Origin: Paenibacillus spongiae | GTDB lineage: Bacteria > Bacillota > Bacilli > Paenibacillales > Paenibacillaceae | Direction: 5' to 3' | Assembly: GCF_024734895.1 (NCBI RefSeq) | Contig: NZ_CP091430.1 | Location: 416,501-480,500 of the forward strand | Length of the DNA stretch: 64,000 nt | Shown: positions 1-9,291 of the stretch, in pieces | Numbering within the stretch: the stretch's first letter is position 1 | Layout of the letters: each line of letters begins with the position of its first letter | Position numbers and translations under genes: made by a program | The notes under the pieces: model-generated | Databases searched by the model: none | Told to the model about the DNA's origin: nothing | The model's input: only the letters and a program-made list of their open reading frames with translations

Positions 1-56
1 TCGTCATGGGGTCGGTTAAAGGGTAGGCGGATGAATGAAGAGGAGGATGAGGTCTT

Positions 57-1142
57 ATGGACGGCGGCTACGAAGTAGCGGTCTACTATTTTCCGCAGTG
101 GCATGCGGATCCGAAGAACGAGGCAAGCAAGGGGAAGGGGTGGACGGAATGGCCGTCGCTGCGCGCAGCGAAGCCCCGGTTCCCCGGGCATGAGCAGCCG
201 AAGACGCCGCTCTGGGGGGAGATCGACGAAGCCGATCCCCGCGTTTCGGAGATGCAGGTCGATGCGGCAGCCGACCATGGCATCACGGCGTTTCTGTACG
301 ATTGGTACTGGGATATGGGCGGCGGTGAAGGGCCTTTCCTGCAGCGGGCGCTGGAGGAAGGGTATCTGCAGGCGGGCAACTCCAGCCGGCTGAAGTTCGC
401 GCTGATGTGGGCGAACCATAATGAAGTGTCGCGGGAGAGGTTCGACGCCATGACCGATTACATCGTCCGTCAATATTTCGGTTACGATCATTATTTGACG
501 ATCGGGGGCAAGCTCTACTTCTCCATCTATGAGTGCATGACGCTCGTGAAGGGGCTGGGCGGCATCGAGGAAACGGCCGCCGCCCTGGCCGATTTCCGCC
601 GCAAGACGGTAGCCGCCGGGTACGCCGGCCTTCACCTCAATTTGGTGGAATGGGGATTGAATCCGCGCCATGCGGCTATTATCGGCAGTGACGCGAACGC
701 GCTGATGGCCCGGCTCGGGATCGACAGCGTCACCTCCTACGTCTGGCTGCATCATCTCGAGCCGGAGTCCTTCCCGGACGCCGATTATGCCGGGTGGGCC
801 GATGAAGCGACGGCGATGTGGGATGGGCTGCAGGCGCAATTTGCCTCCGTTCCCTATTACCCGAACGTGACGATGGGCTGGGACCCCAGCCCGCGATGCG
901 ATCCGGATCAGCCGTATGTCAGAGGGGAGTATCCGTATACCCCGATTGCTGCAGGCAATACGCCGGAGGCGTTCGAAGGCGCGCTGCGGAAAGCGAAAGC
1001 CTATGTGGACCGCATGCGCCTGAGCCCTCCGATGTTGACGATATACGCCTGGAACGAATGGACGGAAGGAGGGTATCTGGAGCCGGACACCACGCACGGC
1101 ATGGCTTATTTGGAAGCGATTCGAAACGTATTCAAGCCTTGA
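57..1142 (+). CDS. GH99-like / WbsX-domain glycan-processing protein
   Basis: The 361-residue protein has the hallmarks of the GH99-like (Glyco_tran_WbsX) family. Near the N-terminus are YYFPQWH and a GKGWTEWPSLRAAKPRFPGH block, and near the C-terminus WNEWTEGGYLEPD, the conserved family ending. A (beta/alpha)8 endo-acting glycosidase-type fold is expected. There is no signal peptide or membrane segment, so it should be cytosolic. The ATG at 57 follows AGGAGGATGAGG at good spacing; an ATG at 31 is in another frame and gives only 15 codons. It lies 29 bp upstream of a large surface glycoside hydrolase on the same strand, probably one transcript, so a role in turning over the glycan released by that enzyme is plausible. 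Members of this family are found both in polysaccharide biosynthesis loci and in degradation loci, so the substrate cannot be given. Confidence 0.8.
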   Translation: MDGGYEVAVYYFPQWHADPKNEASKGKGWTEWPSLRAAKPRFPGHEQPKTPLWGEIDEADPRVSEMQVDAAADHGITAFLYDWYWDMGGGEGPFLQRALEEGYLQAGNSSRLKFALMWANHNEVSRERFDAMTDYIVRQYFGYDHYLTIGGKLYFSIYECMTLVKGLGGIEETAAALADFRRKTVAAGYAGLHLNLVEWGLNPRHAAIIGSDANALMARLGIDSVTSYVWLHHLEPESFPDADYAGWADEATAMWDGLQAQFASVPYYPNVTMGWDPSPRCDPDQPYVRGEYPYTPIAAGNTPEAFEGALRKAKAYVDRMRLSPPMLTIYAWNEWTEGGYLEPDTTHGMAYLEAIRNVFKP

Positions 1143-1171
1143 ACGCATTTTGGCCAAAGGAGTGAGAATGA

Positions 1172-4100
1172 TTGATCGCGATGAAGAAACGGCTGGCCGG
1201 CCTGACGGCATCCATAATGGCGCTTAGCCTGCTGCTGCTTATCCCCGCCGGCAGCGTCTGGGCGGAGACCGCCAAGATGTACAGCGAAGCGCCTGATTCC
1301 GCCTATCTCGTATCGAAGGGAAGCGAAGTTATCGGGCTAAGCGGCATGGTATTCAATGACGGGGATCCGGTCGGCATAACGGACGGCAACCCGGCCACGA
1401 TGGCGGGCGGCAAAGAGACCGTTGATTTTTACTTGGATCTGGGGCGGACGCAGCCGCTCAATTACGTGCGGATTCTGTACAACCGGATGTGGGACGGCAT
1501 GAATGAGATCTATGTTTCGAATGACGGCCAGAGCTGGGGGAAACCGGTCGTTAGCGGCGACGGGGCAGCCCACGAGTATATGAAAGACACGGCAGCCACG
1601 GACGGGGAGAAGCAGCCCAATGAACTGGGCGCCCTGCTGCCGGACGGGACGGAAGGACGGTACGTCCGGCTGACGGCCAAGAGCTGGGCCAATTTCTACG
1701 AAGTGGAGGTCTATTCCCCGCAGGAGCCGCCGTACGCGGACACGGCCTATCGCGAGCCGCCGGCGGGCTCGCGCATCGTTTCGCAGGGAGCTGCCGTCAC
1801 CGGCTATAACAGCATGAAATTCAATGACGGCGCCCCGGTCAATATAACGGACGGCAGCCCCGCCACGATGGCGGGCGGGTACGGCAAGGTCGACTTCTAT
1901 GTCGATCTTGGGCGCGAGCTGACGCTCGATTACGTCCAGGTGCTGTTCAACCGGTTCTGGAACGGCACGAACAAAATCTATGTCTCCGGCGATGCCGTGA
2001 ACTGGACGCGGGTCCTCAGCGGCAATGGAGGCGAGCATGAATATTTGAAGGATCAGTCTGCGACGAATGGGGAGAAGCAGCCCAATGAGCTTGGGGCGGC
2101 GCTTCCGGAAGGAACGAAGGGCCGGTATGTCCGGTTCATCGCCCGCGACTGGGCGAATCTGTACGAATTCCGGGTGTATTCCTCCGAGACGATCCCGGCC
2201 GAGCGCATTACGGTTCAAGGCCCGCCGAAGCCGGAGGTCGTGAACGGCTTGTCGATGAAGCTGAAGGCTGCTATCGAGCCCGCATCCGCCACGGACCGTT
2301 CGGTCGCCTGGAGCGTTGCCCCTAAGGAAGGCTCGGGCGGCGATGCAATCATCGATGCCAATACCGGCCTCTTGACCGCGAAATCGCCGGGCATCGTGAC
2401 GGCGACGGCGACGGCTGCCGACGGTTCAGGTATCGCGGGCTCTGCGGATATCGTTATTCTGCCCGAAGCCGAGACATGGCGCGAGCTGGAATTCGCTCTG
2501 GAGAGCCTCGCGGCGTACGACAATCCGTTCCTGGATGTCGATGCGACCGCGACCTTCACCGGGCCAAGCGGAGAGATATTGACCCGGCCGGCATTCTGGG
2601 ACGGGGGCGGCACGTGGAAGGTCCGGTTCGCCCCGACGTCGGCGGGCGAATGGACGGTGACGACGGCTTCGAATCAGCCCGGCGACGCGGGCTTGAACCG
2701 AAGCGAGCCGATCGCGTTCACGGCCGTTCCGTATGACGGCCCTCTGGAAGTTTACAAGCGCGGCTTCTTGAAGGCCGATGGAGGCAAGCGGTATTTCACG
2801 TACGGCGACGGCACGCCATTCTTCTATCTGGGCGACACGCACTGGCTGATGCCGGATGAAGACTTCGAAGCCTCGAATGTCGACGGCATCGGTTCGCAGT
2901 TCAAATACGCGGTCGATCATCGCGTCAGCCAAGGCTATACCGTCTATCAATCGGAGCCGCTGTATGCGAACGGCATGGGATTGAACGTGTCGAGCGGCAT
3001 TGCCGCGGACAGCTTGGCCAAACTCGCCGATATCGACCGCAAATTCCAATATGTGGCCGATGCCGGGCTGGTCCATGCGAACGTCGCATTGACGTTCACG
3101 AGCGTGCTGAACGTGACCGATCCCGATCTGCTGCAGCGCCTGGGACGGTATTGGCAGGCGAGATACGGCGCCTATCCGGTGCTGTGGACGACCGCCCAGG
3201 AGATCGATCCGCGGTTCGGCAATATCGATCCGCAGTACTGGCAGCTCGTCGCCAAGGGGATCCATGACAGCGATGCCTACAAGCATCCGCTGACCGCTCA
3301 TATGGCGGCAGTCGCGTCGTTCGAGACGACCTGGGGCGACAAGCCTTATCATTCCTGGTTCGCGGCGCAGGTGCTGACGCTGACCAAGGAGTTCTACCAA
3401 TCGTTCATGGCCTACCCGGCCGTCAAACCGGTCGTGACGTACGAAACGGGCTACGAGCATAACAGCACGACGACCGAGTATGCGCGCAAGGCGCCGTACA
3501 TCGCTTTCCAGAACGGCTCCTTCGGCTTCGGCTACGGGGCGCAGGGGGTTTGGGCCATCAACCATTCCCCGGATGACTGGTTTCACTACGGTCCTTATTA
3601 CCGTTGGTTCGACGGGTTGAATGCGCAGGCTGGAAGCCAGATGACGTACTTCAAGAGCTTCTACTCGGATCTGGAGTGGTGGAGGCTGACGCCGGTATTC
3701 GGCGATACGTCCTATGCCGACTTTGCGGCCCAAGGCCAATCGTTCCTGGCCGTCGACAGCAGCCGGACGTATGCGGCCTACTTTGCCGACACGACGAAGA
3801 AGCGGACGGGTACGCTGAAGCGGATGGCGGATACGACGTATAAGGCGCAGTGGTACAACACCAGAACCGGGGAATATACGCTGATTTCCGATGCGGTGGT
3901 TCCGATAAACGGACAATGGACCGTACCCGAGAAGCCGGACGAGAACGACTGGATGCTGCTCGTCACCTCCGCCGAATCCGCGCTTGCGCCCAAGCTGGTC
4001 GTATCCAGTGCCGATAACGCCACGACGATCTTCACGCAGCACGGTTCACTGCAGATGTCGGCGTCCGTCGCGGGCGAGGATCGGACGGACGAAATGGATT

Positions 4101-5899
4101 GGAGCGTCACGGGACTGGACGGCTCGGAGACCCTGTCAGCTGCCATCGATGCCGGCGGTTTGCTGACCGCATCGGGGAACGGGATCGTCCGCGTCATCGC
4201 TGCGGCGAAAGACGGCAGCGGATCGTCGGCCTCTAAGACGGTCATCCTCACCCGTCAGGATCAGAGCGAGCCGCCGGCCAAGGCGGAGAAAATTACGGTC
4301 AAGGACGGAGGCAACCGTCAGATGCTCGCTTATTTCGAACCGGCGGATTCGCTGGATCAGCGGGTGGAATGGGCGGTCTATGAGGCGGATGGCGTAACGC
4401 CTACCGACAAGGCGCAAATCAGCGAAGTCGGCGTCGTCTACTTGCTTGAGGAAGGAACGGTAAAGGTTGTCGCGACGGCGATGGACGGCTCGGGTACGAG
4501 CGGCTACTACGACTATACGATCAAATTCAACGACAAAATCATCAATCCGTTATTCGAGGGGGCAACCGTTACCGCATCATCGACGGACTACCGCAACGAT
4601 TACCGGCCGATCAAGGCGATTACGAGCAACCACGGGGATTGGGCGGGCTGGACGTCCGGCCTGGACGGCGGGACATCCTACGATAATCCGCAATGGCTCC
4701 AGGTGGCGTTCAAGCAGCCGACGACCTTCAATCATGTGGAGGTGTATTCGACCAAAGGCTTCCAGATGAAGGATTTCGACGTTCAATATTGGGATGGGAC
4801 GCAGTGGATCACGCTCTACTCGGTGAAAGGCAATGAATCCGAGGCGGTCAAGGCGCTCATTCCGGATGTGACGACGGAGAAGATCAGAGTCATCAGCTAC
4901 AAAGGCGATGCGCTTGGCATTTCCCGCATCAGCGCCATCGAAGTATATCAGGATGAGCAGTCGCATGATGCCAGGCTGAAGGCCATCACCGTCGGAGGCA
5001 GCCCGGTGCAAGGCTTCGAACCGGGGAAAGCCGGCTACGAGACGAAGCTTCCCGCAGGCACGTCGGCCGTACCGGTCGTCCAAGCGGCCGCCATGGATCC
5101 GAAAGCCTCCGTGGCGGTTACGCAAGCCGGATCGACGTCGGGCAAGGCGACGATCGAGGTAACGGCCGAGGATGGGGTGACGAAGAAGGTTTACGAGGTG
5201 CGTCTATCGGTCGAGCCGGGAAGCTATTGGCCTGGTCCCATAACGGCTCCGGGTTCGGGATTAGAACCGGAGACAAACCCGGATACGAAGACGGACCCGG
5301 CCGAGGAGCCGGACTCGGGACAGCAGCCGCAGCCGGAAGGTCCGGACCGTGAAGCAAAGCTGACCGATGTGCCGGGCAGCCACTGGGCAGCCGACAGCAT
5401 ACATCAGGCCATCCGGCTCGGTATTGTGACCGGCTATGAAGACGGAACGTTCAAGCCGGATAAGGAAGTCACTCGGGCGGAGTTCGTCGCCATGCTGGTG
5501 CGGGCGTTGAAGCTGCCGGTAGGCGATGCGGCTCCGATTGGGTTCACGGATGCCGGCAGTATTGCGAAGTGGGCGAAGCCTTACATCGCGAAGGCCGTGG
5601 AGAGGGGAATGATTACCGGTTATGCCGACGGCTCCTTCCGGCCGGACTCGACGATGACGAGGACGGAGATGGCGGCGCTTATGGCGCGCGCGGCCGGCCT
5701 GCATGTGCCGGAGGCCGGTTCGGCCACGCCCGGATTCGCGGATGGCGACCGGATTCCGAAATGGGCGATCCCTTACGTGGCGGCTGCTGCGGATGCCAGC
5801 TTGATCAAGGGCGTGGGCAATAACCGCTTCGATCCGGCCGGCATCGTCACAAGAGCACAGGCGGTCACGATAATAATGGCGATGTTGAATCGCCGGTAG
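1172..5899 (+). CDS. SLH-anchored multidomain glycoside hydrolase (DUF5060/DUF4038, discoidin, Ig-like)
   Basis: A 1,575-residue secreted surface protein. Rough layout: signal peptide 1-31 (MKKRLAG, hydrophobic core, VWA-ET cleavage); two tandem discoidin-like modules about 45-185 and 195-340, near duplicates of each other; Ig-like Big_2 about 345-430; DUF5060 N-terminal module about 433-520; DUF4038 apiosidase-like (GH140-type) TIM barrel about 527-880 starting at YFTYGDGTPFFYLGDTHW; a small beta domain to about 930; two more Ig-like modules; an F5/8-type discoidin domain about 1124-1260; a cadherin-like beta-sandwich about 1265-1345; a Pro/Glu/Asp-rich linker; and three SLH repeats about 1395-1575 with TRAE, TRTE and TRAQ motifs that bind pyruvylated wall polymer. 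The start is TTG 1172, 10 nt after AAGGAG; ATG 1181 is the alternative. It probably cleaves plant or microbial side-chain glycans at the cell surface. Substrate unknown. Confidence 0.85.
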   Translation: MIAMKKRLAGLTASIMALSLLLLIPAGSVWAETAKMYSEAPDSAYLVSKGSEVIGLSGMVFNDGDPVGITDGNPATMAGGKETVDFYLDLGRTQPLNYVRILYNRMWDGMNEIYVSNDGQSWGKPVVSGDGAAHEYMKDTAATDGEKQPNELGALLPDGTEGRYVRLTAKSWANFYEVEVYSPQEPPYADTAYREPPAGSRIVSQGAAVTGYNSMKFNDGAPVNITDGSPATMAGGYGKVDFYVDLGRELTLDYVQVLFNRFWNGTNKIYVSGDAVNWTRVLSGNGGEHEYLKDQSATNGEKQPNELGAALPEGTKGRYVRFIARDWANLYEFRVYSSETIPAERITVQGPPKPEVVNGLSMKLKAAIEPASATDRSVAWSVAPKEGSGGDAIIDANTGLLTAKSPGIVTATATAADGSGIAGSADIVILPEAETWRELEFALESLAAYDNPFLDVDATATFTGPSGEILTRPAFWDGGGTWKVRFAPTSAGEWTVTTASNQPGDAGLNRSEPIAFTAVPYDGPLEVYKRGFLKADGGKRYFTYGDGTPFFYLGDTHWLMPDEDFEASNVDGIGSQFKYAVDHRVSQGYTVYQSEPLYANGMGLNVSSGIAADSLAKLADIDRKFQYVADAGLVHANVALTFTSVLNVTDPDLLQRLGRYWQARYGAYPVLWTTAQEIDPRFGNIDPQYWQLVAKGIHDSDAYKHPLTAHMAAVASFETTWGDKPYHSWFAAQVLTLTKEFYQSFMAYPAVKPVVTYETGYEHNSTTTEYARKAPYIAFQNGSFGFGYGAQGVWAINHSPDDWFHYGPYYRWFDGLNAQAGSQMTYFKSFYSDLEWWRLTPVFGDTSYADFAAQGQSFLAVDSSRTYAAYFADTTKKRTGTLKRMADTTYKAQWYNTRTGEYTLISDAVVPINGQWTVPEKPDENDWMLLVTSAESALAPKLVVSSADNATTIFTQHGSLQMSASVAGEDRTDEMDWSVTGLDGSETLSAAIDAGGLLTASGNGIVRVIAAAKDGSGSSASKTVILTRQDQSEPPAKAEKITVKDGGNRQMLAYFEPADSLDQRVEWAVYEADGVTPTDKAQISEVGVVYLLEEGTVKVVATAMDGSGTSGYYDYTIKFNDKIINPLFEGATVTASSTDYRNDYRPIKAITSNHGDWAGWTSGLDGGTSYDNPQWLQVAFKQPTTFNHVEVYSTKGFQMKDFDVQYWDGTQWITLYSVKGNESEAVKALIPDVTTEKIRVISYKGDALGISRISAIEVYQDEQSHDARLKAITVGGSPVQGFEPGKAGYETKLPAGTSAVPVVQAAAMDPKASVAVTQAGSTSGKATIEVTAEDGVTKKVYEVRLSVEPGSYWPGPITAPGSGLEPETNPDTKTDPAEEPDSGQQPQPEGPDREAKLTDVPGSHWAADSIHQAIRLGIVTGYEDGTFKPDKEVTRAEFVAMLVRALKLPVGDAAPIGFTDAGSIAKWAKPYIAKAVERGMITGYADGSFRPDSTMTRTEMAALMARAAGLHVPEAGSATPGFADGDRIPKWAIPYVAAAADASLIKGVGNNRFDPAGIVTRAQAVTIIMAMLNRR

Positions 5900-5964
5900 T
5901 TCCCCCGACGTAGACATCCTCGCAAGCTCGGGCGACTCTGCCATTACGATGTCTTATCCCTCGC

Positions 5965-5997
5965 AAAGATCCACAACCCGCCGGGTTGTGGATCTTT
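5965..5997. terminator. Bidirectional intrinsic terminator
   Basis: A perfect inverted repeat with 16-base arms (AAAGATCCACAACCCG and its complement) and almost no spacer, flanked by A and T residues on the two sides. It lies between the SLH protein gene (+) and the convergent ATP-grasp gene (-), and can serve both. Confidence 0.8.
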
Positions 5998-6042
5998 CGT
6001 TTCCGCCTCAAGAAGATGCCTTTCTTTACCTATGCCATACCC

Positions 6043-6843
6043 TCAGCGCCCAGGCGCTCTCTTGGCTTTGGAGCAGGTCAGGCAATAGCGGCGGCCGTAT
6101 GCTCTGCCGTATCGGACGATTCTGCGGATGCTCGCCGGATTGTCCAGCTTGGTGAACGGGCAGGGATCCGGGCGGGTATTGACTTCCAGAATCCACGGCT
6201 TCAGATTGCGGTCGACGGCAATATCGAGCCCGAGCTCGTTCATGGCCGGATAGGCATGGCCAAACTGAGCCGCTGTCAGTCTAGCCAGATGATTCATATG
6301 ACTTTGAAGCCGAGACGATTTCTGTTTGCCCGTAATCGGATTCAACAAGGCCGCTGCCTGGAAGATGGTGCCGCCTTGACTCCCGTTGGAGACGATTTTG
6401 CGCGGATGGGCGACTCGGCCGGCCGTTCCGGTGCATTCCCATTGCCGGAAAGGGTTCTTCTGAATCATGATGCGAAAGTCGAACGGACGGCCGTCGTGCC
6501 GCAGCACATGAATGCCCTTCTGAATCAAGTAGCGCCTGCCGCCGATTCTCTTCTGCAAGGAATGGAACATCGTCTGGAAGGCCGGGAAGACAAATACCTG
6601 CGCCCCGCTTTGGTAGCGGTAGCCGTCCGACTTCTTCTCCACCCGCATGACCCCGATGCCCATCGATCCCGCATCCGGCTTCACGTAAACCATCCGGTAT
6701 TGCTCCAGCATGGCAAGCAGCTGTCCGCGATTGAACGGCCGGGTGGACGGAACATGCTTCGCCAGCTCCTTGCTGCGAAGGACGACTCTCGTCTTCGTCA
6801 GCTTGCTGGACACAGCTTGGGTGCTGCTCGTCTTCTTCTTCAC
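6043..6843 (-). CDS. YheC/YheD-family ATP-grasp protein (spore coat-associated)
   Basis: The reading frame encodes the C-terminal ATP-grasp core typical of YheC/YheD: VYVKPDAGSMGIGVMRVEK (ATP-binding lysine), FDFRIMIQK, and the metal-binding end WILEVNTRPDPCPF. The frame stays open to a TTG at 6918. The GTG at 6843 is preferred because GAGGGG stands 9 nt upstream and the protein then begins with KKKTSS (266 residues). In Bacillus the family is linked to the spore coat and its ligase activity is not defined. It is divergent from the diaminopropionate cassette with a 222-bp gap, so a shared regulatory region is possible. Family assignment is firm and function is not known. Confidence 0.8.
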   Translation of the reverse strand: MKKKTSSTQAVSSKLTKTRVVLRSKELAKHVPSTRPFNRGQLLAMLEQYRMVYVKPDAGSMGIGVMRVEKKSDGYRYQSGAQVFVFPAFQTMFHSLQKRIGGRRYLIQKGIHVLRHDGRPFDFRIMIQKNPFRQWECTGTAGRVAHPRKIVSNGSQGGTIFQAAALLNPITGKQKSSRLQSHMNHLARLTAAQFGHAYPAMNELGLDIAVDRNLKPWILEVNTRPDPCPFTKLDNPASIRRIVRYGRAYGRRYCLTCSKAKRAPGR

Positions 6844-7065
6844 GGCGGTATTCCCCTCGCTTAAGGTTAAGGTGATTGATGTTTCATCATACGAAGGAAG
6901 CGGTCCATTGGCGATCAACCTGCATCAATTTTCCTGCCAGGCTCCCGCCCGCGCATCCGGGGATCCGAACAAGAACGAACGCCGCAGGGGAGGCTGACAT
7001 ATGGTATACAATCAATAAATTCGCATAAATCGGCAAGTCACATATGGGGAGAGGGGAAGGGGCTC

Positions 7066-8295
7066 ATGCCTGCAGCATGGAAGCAACTGATCGACCGGAT
7101 GGGGCAGCGCTTCCCTTGGTATATCCGGCAGCTTGGCGCACAGGAGAATCATGGCGCAGCGGCGGGTGCGAAGTCGTTGGAACGGTTTCCGCTGATAACG
7201 GCATCTGTGCTGGAGACCTATTATTATACGGATAACAATCCGTTGGCTGAGCTTCACGGCGTGAACCGTTACCGGACCTCGGGCACGAGCTCCGGCCGGC
7301 GCAAGACGATCTTCTACTCGGAGCAGGACGAAGAAGCCTATCTGCGCATTAAGCTGGATGTGTTCAAGACGATTCTCGAGCCTTACCGCTATCGGTCGGC
7401 GATGGCCGATATGGGGACGGGGCATGCAGAGGCGACGGCTGTTGAAGTATTCCGCCAATTAGGCATGGAGGCCGGCTCGCTGTCGTTCCGGCTGCCGGTC
7501 GAACAGCATATCAAGCAGCTGGAACGGATGAAGCCGGAGGTGCTCTATACGATGCCCTCCATACTGGACCGGATCCTGCTGGCGGCGGACGATCCGGCGG
7601 CATTCGGCATTCGGCATGTCCTGTTGGTCGGCGAAATCGCTTCGCCGGGCTGGATGCAGCGGGCGGCGGAACGATTGAATATCGGAGCAGAGCATATTAC
7701 GGATACGTACGGCTCCATCGAAATCGGCACGATCGCTTATTTCTCCCATCGCCACGGGCGGTATTTGTTTGCGGAGGGAATTATCGCCGAAGGTATAGGC
7801 ACGGAAGCGCTTGGCGAGGAAGCCGAGCCGCTGTGCCCAGACGAGGAACAGGTGCTTGTGCTGACCTCGACGGTGAGGGAATCGTTTCCCGCGCTGCGCT
7901 ACGTCACCTACGATGTCGTGCGCGACCTGCGGCCCATTATGGTGGACGGGTCGCCCAGGCAAAGCTTTCAAAGCATCGTGAAACGAATCGGTCCGGACTT
8001 GAAGCACGGCGAAAAAATAAGCATCTACGATATCGAGGATGTGGTCTACCAGCATATAAGGGAAGCGGTCGTCCGCGTAACCGTGAATGGGAATGCGCTT
8101 AGCGTCTGCGTGTACAGCCCTGCGGCGACAGAGGAGGTGCTGGGGCGTATCCGGGTACAGCTGGAGAGCCGGATTCCCGCAATCGGCCTGATGATCCAAA
8201 ATGGCATACTGGACGGCATTCAGGTCATCGGAGGCATCTTCGACGATTCGCTTAACCGCAGCTCCGTGAAGAACAAAAAAATCTTCTATACGTGA
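7066..8295 (+). CDS. PaaK-like adenylate-forming enzyme (AMP-binding)
   Basis: A 409-residue ANL-superfamily enzyme of the phenylacetate-CoA ligase / F390-synthetase-like branch. It shows the phosphate-binding loop YRTSGTSSGRRKT (about residues 68-80) and the A5-type motif DTYGSIEIG (about 212-220). It lacks the longer N-terminal domain of NRPS adenylation domains, and no carrier protein follows. The ATG at 7066 is preceded by a G-rich GAGAGGGGAAGGGG stretch. The stop is 6 bp before sbnA, whose ribosome-binding site overlaps the stop codon, so the genes are translationally linked. By context it should activate L-2,3-diaminopropionate or its coupling partner as an adenylate, an inference from operon structure only. 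A CoA ligase for an aromatic acid is the main alternative. Confidence 0.75.
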   Translation: MPAAWKQLIDRMGQRFPWYIRQLGAQENHGAAAGAKSLERFPLITASVLETYYYTDNNPLAELHGVNRYRTSGTSSGRRKTIFYSEQDEEAYLRIKLDVFKTILEPYRYRSAMADMGTGHAEATAVEVFRQLGMEAGSLSFRLPVEQHIKQLERMKPEVLYTMPSILDRILLAADDPAAFGIRHVLLVGEIASPGWMQRAAERLNIGAEHITDTYGSIEIGTIAYFSHRHGRYLFAEGIIAEGIGTEALGEEAEPLCPDEEQVLVLTSTVRESFPALRYVTYDVVRDLRPIMVDGSPRQSFQSIVKRIGPDLKHGEKISIYDIEDVVYQHIREAVVRVTVNGNALSVCVYSPAATEEVLGRIRVQLESRIPAIGLMIQNGILDGIQVIGGIFDDSLNRSSVKNKKIFYT

Positions 8296-8301
8296 GGAAG
8301 G

Positions 8302-9291
8302 ATGACTGTGAGGCTCGACGGAGGTATCACCGAAGCGATCGGCAGGACACCGCTTATTCGGCTGCAGCAGCTGTTCCGTCATGAACCGTTCGAAGTATAC
8401 GGCAAGCTGGAGTGGATGAATCCGGGAGGCAGCGCCAAAGACAGGCCCGCGCTGTACATGCTTCGCGAAGCGATCCGGCGGGGCGAAGTGACCGGCGGCA
8501 GCGTTATCGTGGAATCGAGCTCCGGCAATTTGGCCATCAGTCTGGCGCAGCTGTGCCGTTATTCGGGGCTCCGATTCATCTGCGTGGTCGACCCGCGGAC
8601 AACGGAGCAGCATAAGCAGATTATCCGCAGCTTTGGCGGCGAAATTGATTTGGTGACGCAGCCGGATGCGCTGACCGGGGAATTTCTGCCCGCGCGGATT
8701 CAGCGGGTGAAGGAGCTGCTGCGGCAAATACCAGGGGCGTACTGGACGAATCAGTATGGCAATCCGGACAATGCGCTGGCTCATAGCGAAACCACGATGC
8801 AGGAAATCGGGGAACAGCTCGGGGCGGCGGACTACTTGTTCTGCGGGGTCAGCTCCTGCGGCACGATCCGCGGCTGCATGGAATACATTCGGAGCCGGAA
8901 GTGGCCGACGAAGATCGTTGCGGTCGACGCGGAGGGCAGCATTCTGTTCGGGGGAGAGAAGGGAACGCGGCGATTCCCGGGTCTTGGCGCTGCGAAGATA
9001 CCGGATCTGTACCGCCAAGATATGGCGGATCTCGTAATAAAGGTATCGGACGCCGACTGCGTTGAGGGCTGCCGGGATCTGATCCGGCACGAAGCGATTC
9101 TCGCCGGGGCGTCGTCTGGCGGCGTCATTGCGGCCATTCGCAGGATCGGCGGCAGCATCCCGGACGGGTCGGTATGCGCGGCGATCCTTCCCGATCGGGG
9201 CGAGCGGTACCTGGATACGGTATTCAATGACGAATGGGTACGACGGGAGCTGGGCTTAACGATATCGACGCTTGCAGAGGGGTTAGAATGA
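8302..9291 (+). CDS. sbnA: 2,3-diaminopropionate biosynthesis protein SbnA (PLP-dependent ACEGA synthase)
   Basis: A cysteine-synthase-like fold-type II PLP enzyme of 329 residues. It has the SbnA-type PLP lysine context NPGGSAKDRPA (K46) and the substrate-binding loop SSSGNLAISLAQ. Characterised SbnA joins O-phospho-L-serine and L-glutamate to give N-(1-amino-1-carboxy-2-ethyl)-glutamate (ACEGA), which SbnB then splits. The immediate sbnB partner distinguishes it from a true cysteine synthase. The start at ATG 8302 follows GAGGAAG, and the stop overlaps the sbnB start (ATGA). It is expected to be cytosolic and to supply L-Dap for a siderophore, antibiotic or small amide product. Confidence 0.88.
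   Translation: MTVRLDGGITEAIGRTPLIRLQQLFRHEPFEVYGKLEWMNPGGSAKDRPALYMLREAIRRGEVTGGSVIVESSSGNLAISLAQLCRYSGLRFICVVDPRTTEQHKQIIRSFGGEIDLVTQPDALTGEFLPARIQRVKELLRQIPGAYWTNQYGNPDNALAHSETTMQEIGEQLGAADYLFCGVSSCGTIRGCMEYIRSRKWPTKIVAVDAEGSILFGGEKGTRRFPGLGAAKIPDLYRQDMADLVIKVSDADCVEGCRDLIRHEAILAGASSGGVIAAIRRIGGSIPDGSVCAAILPDRGERYLDTVFNDEWVRRELGLTISTLAEGLE

Noticed and set aside
2426..4042. 538-codon open frame on the minus strand
   Set aside because: It is antisense to the surface glycoside hydrolase, has Arg/Gly-rich low-complexity composition, no family motif and no ribosome-binding site; it arises from G+C-rich codon use on the other strand.
5986..6864. 292-codon plus-strand frame
   Set aside because: It is antisense to the YheC/YheD-type ATP-grasp gene, whose motifs are unmistakable on the minus strand.
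7459..9090. 543-codon minus-strand frame
   Set aside because: It spans two well-defined plus-strand genes (adenylating enzyme and SbnA) and crosses their junction; composition is that of a shadow frame.
8302..9291. Housekeeping cysteine synthase
   Set aside because: The PLP-fold alone would fit, but direct coupling to sbnB and the SbnA-type NPGGSAKDRPA context favour diaminopropionate synthesis.
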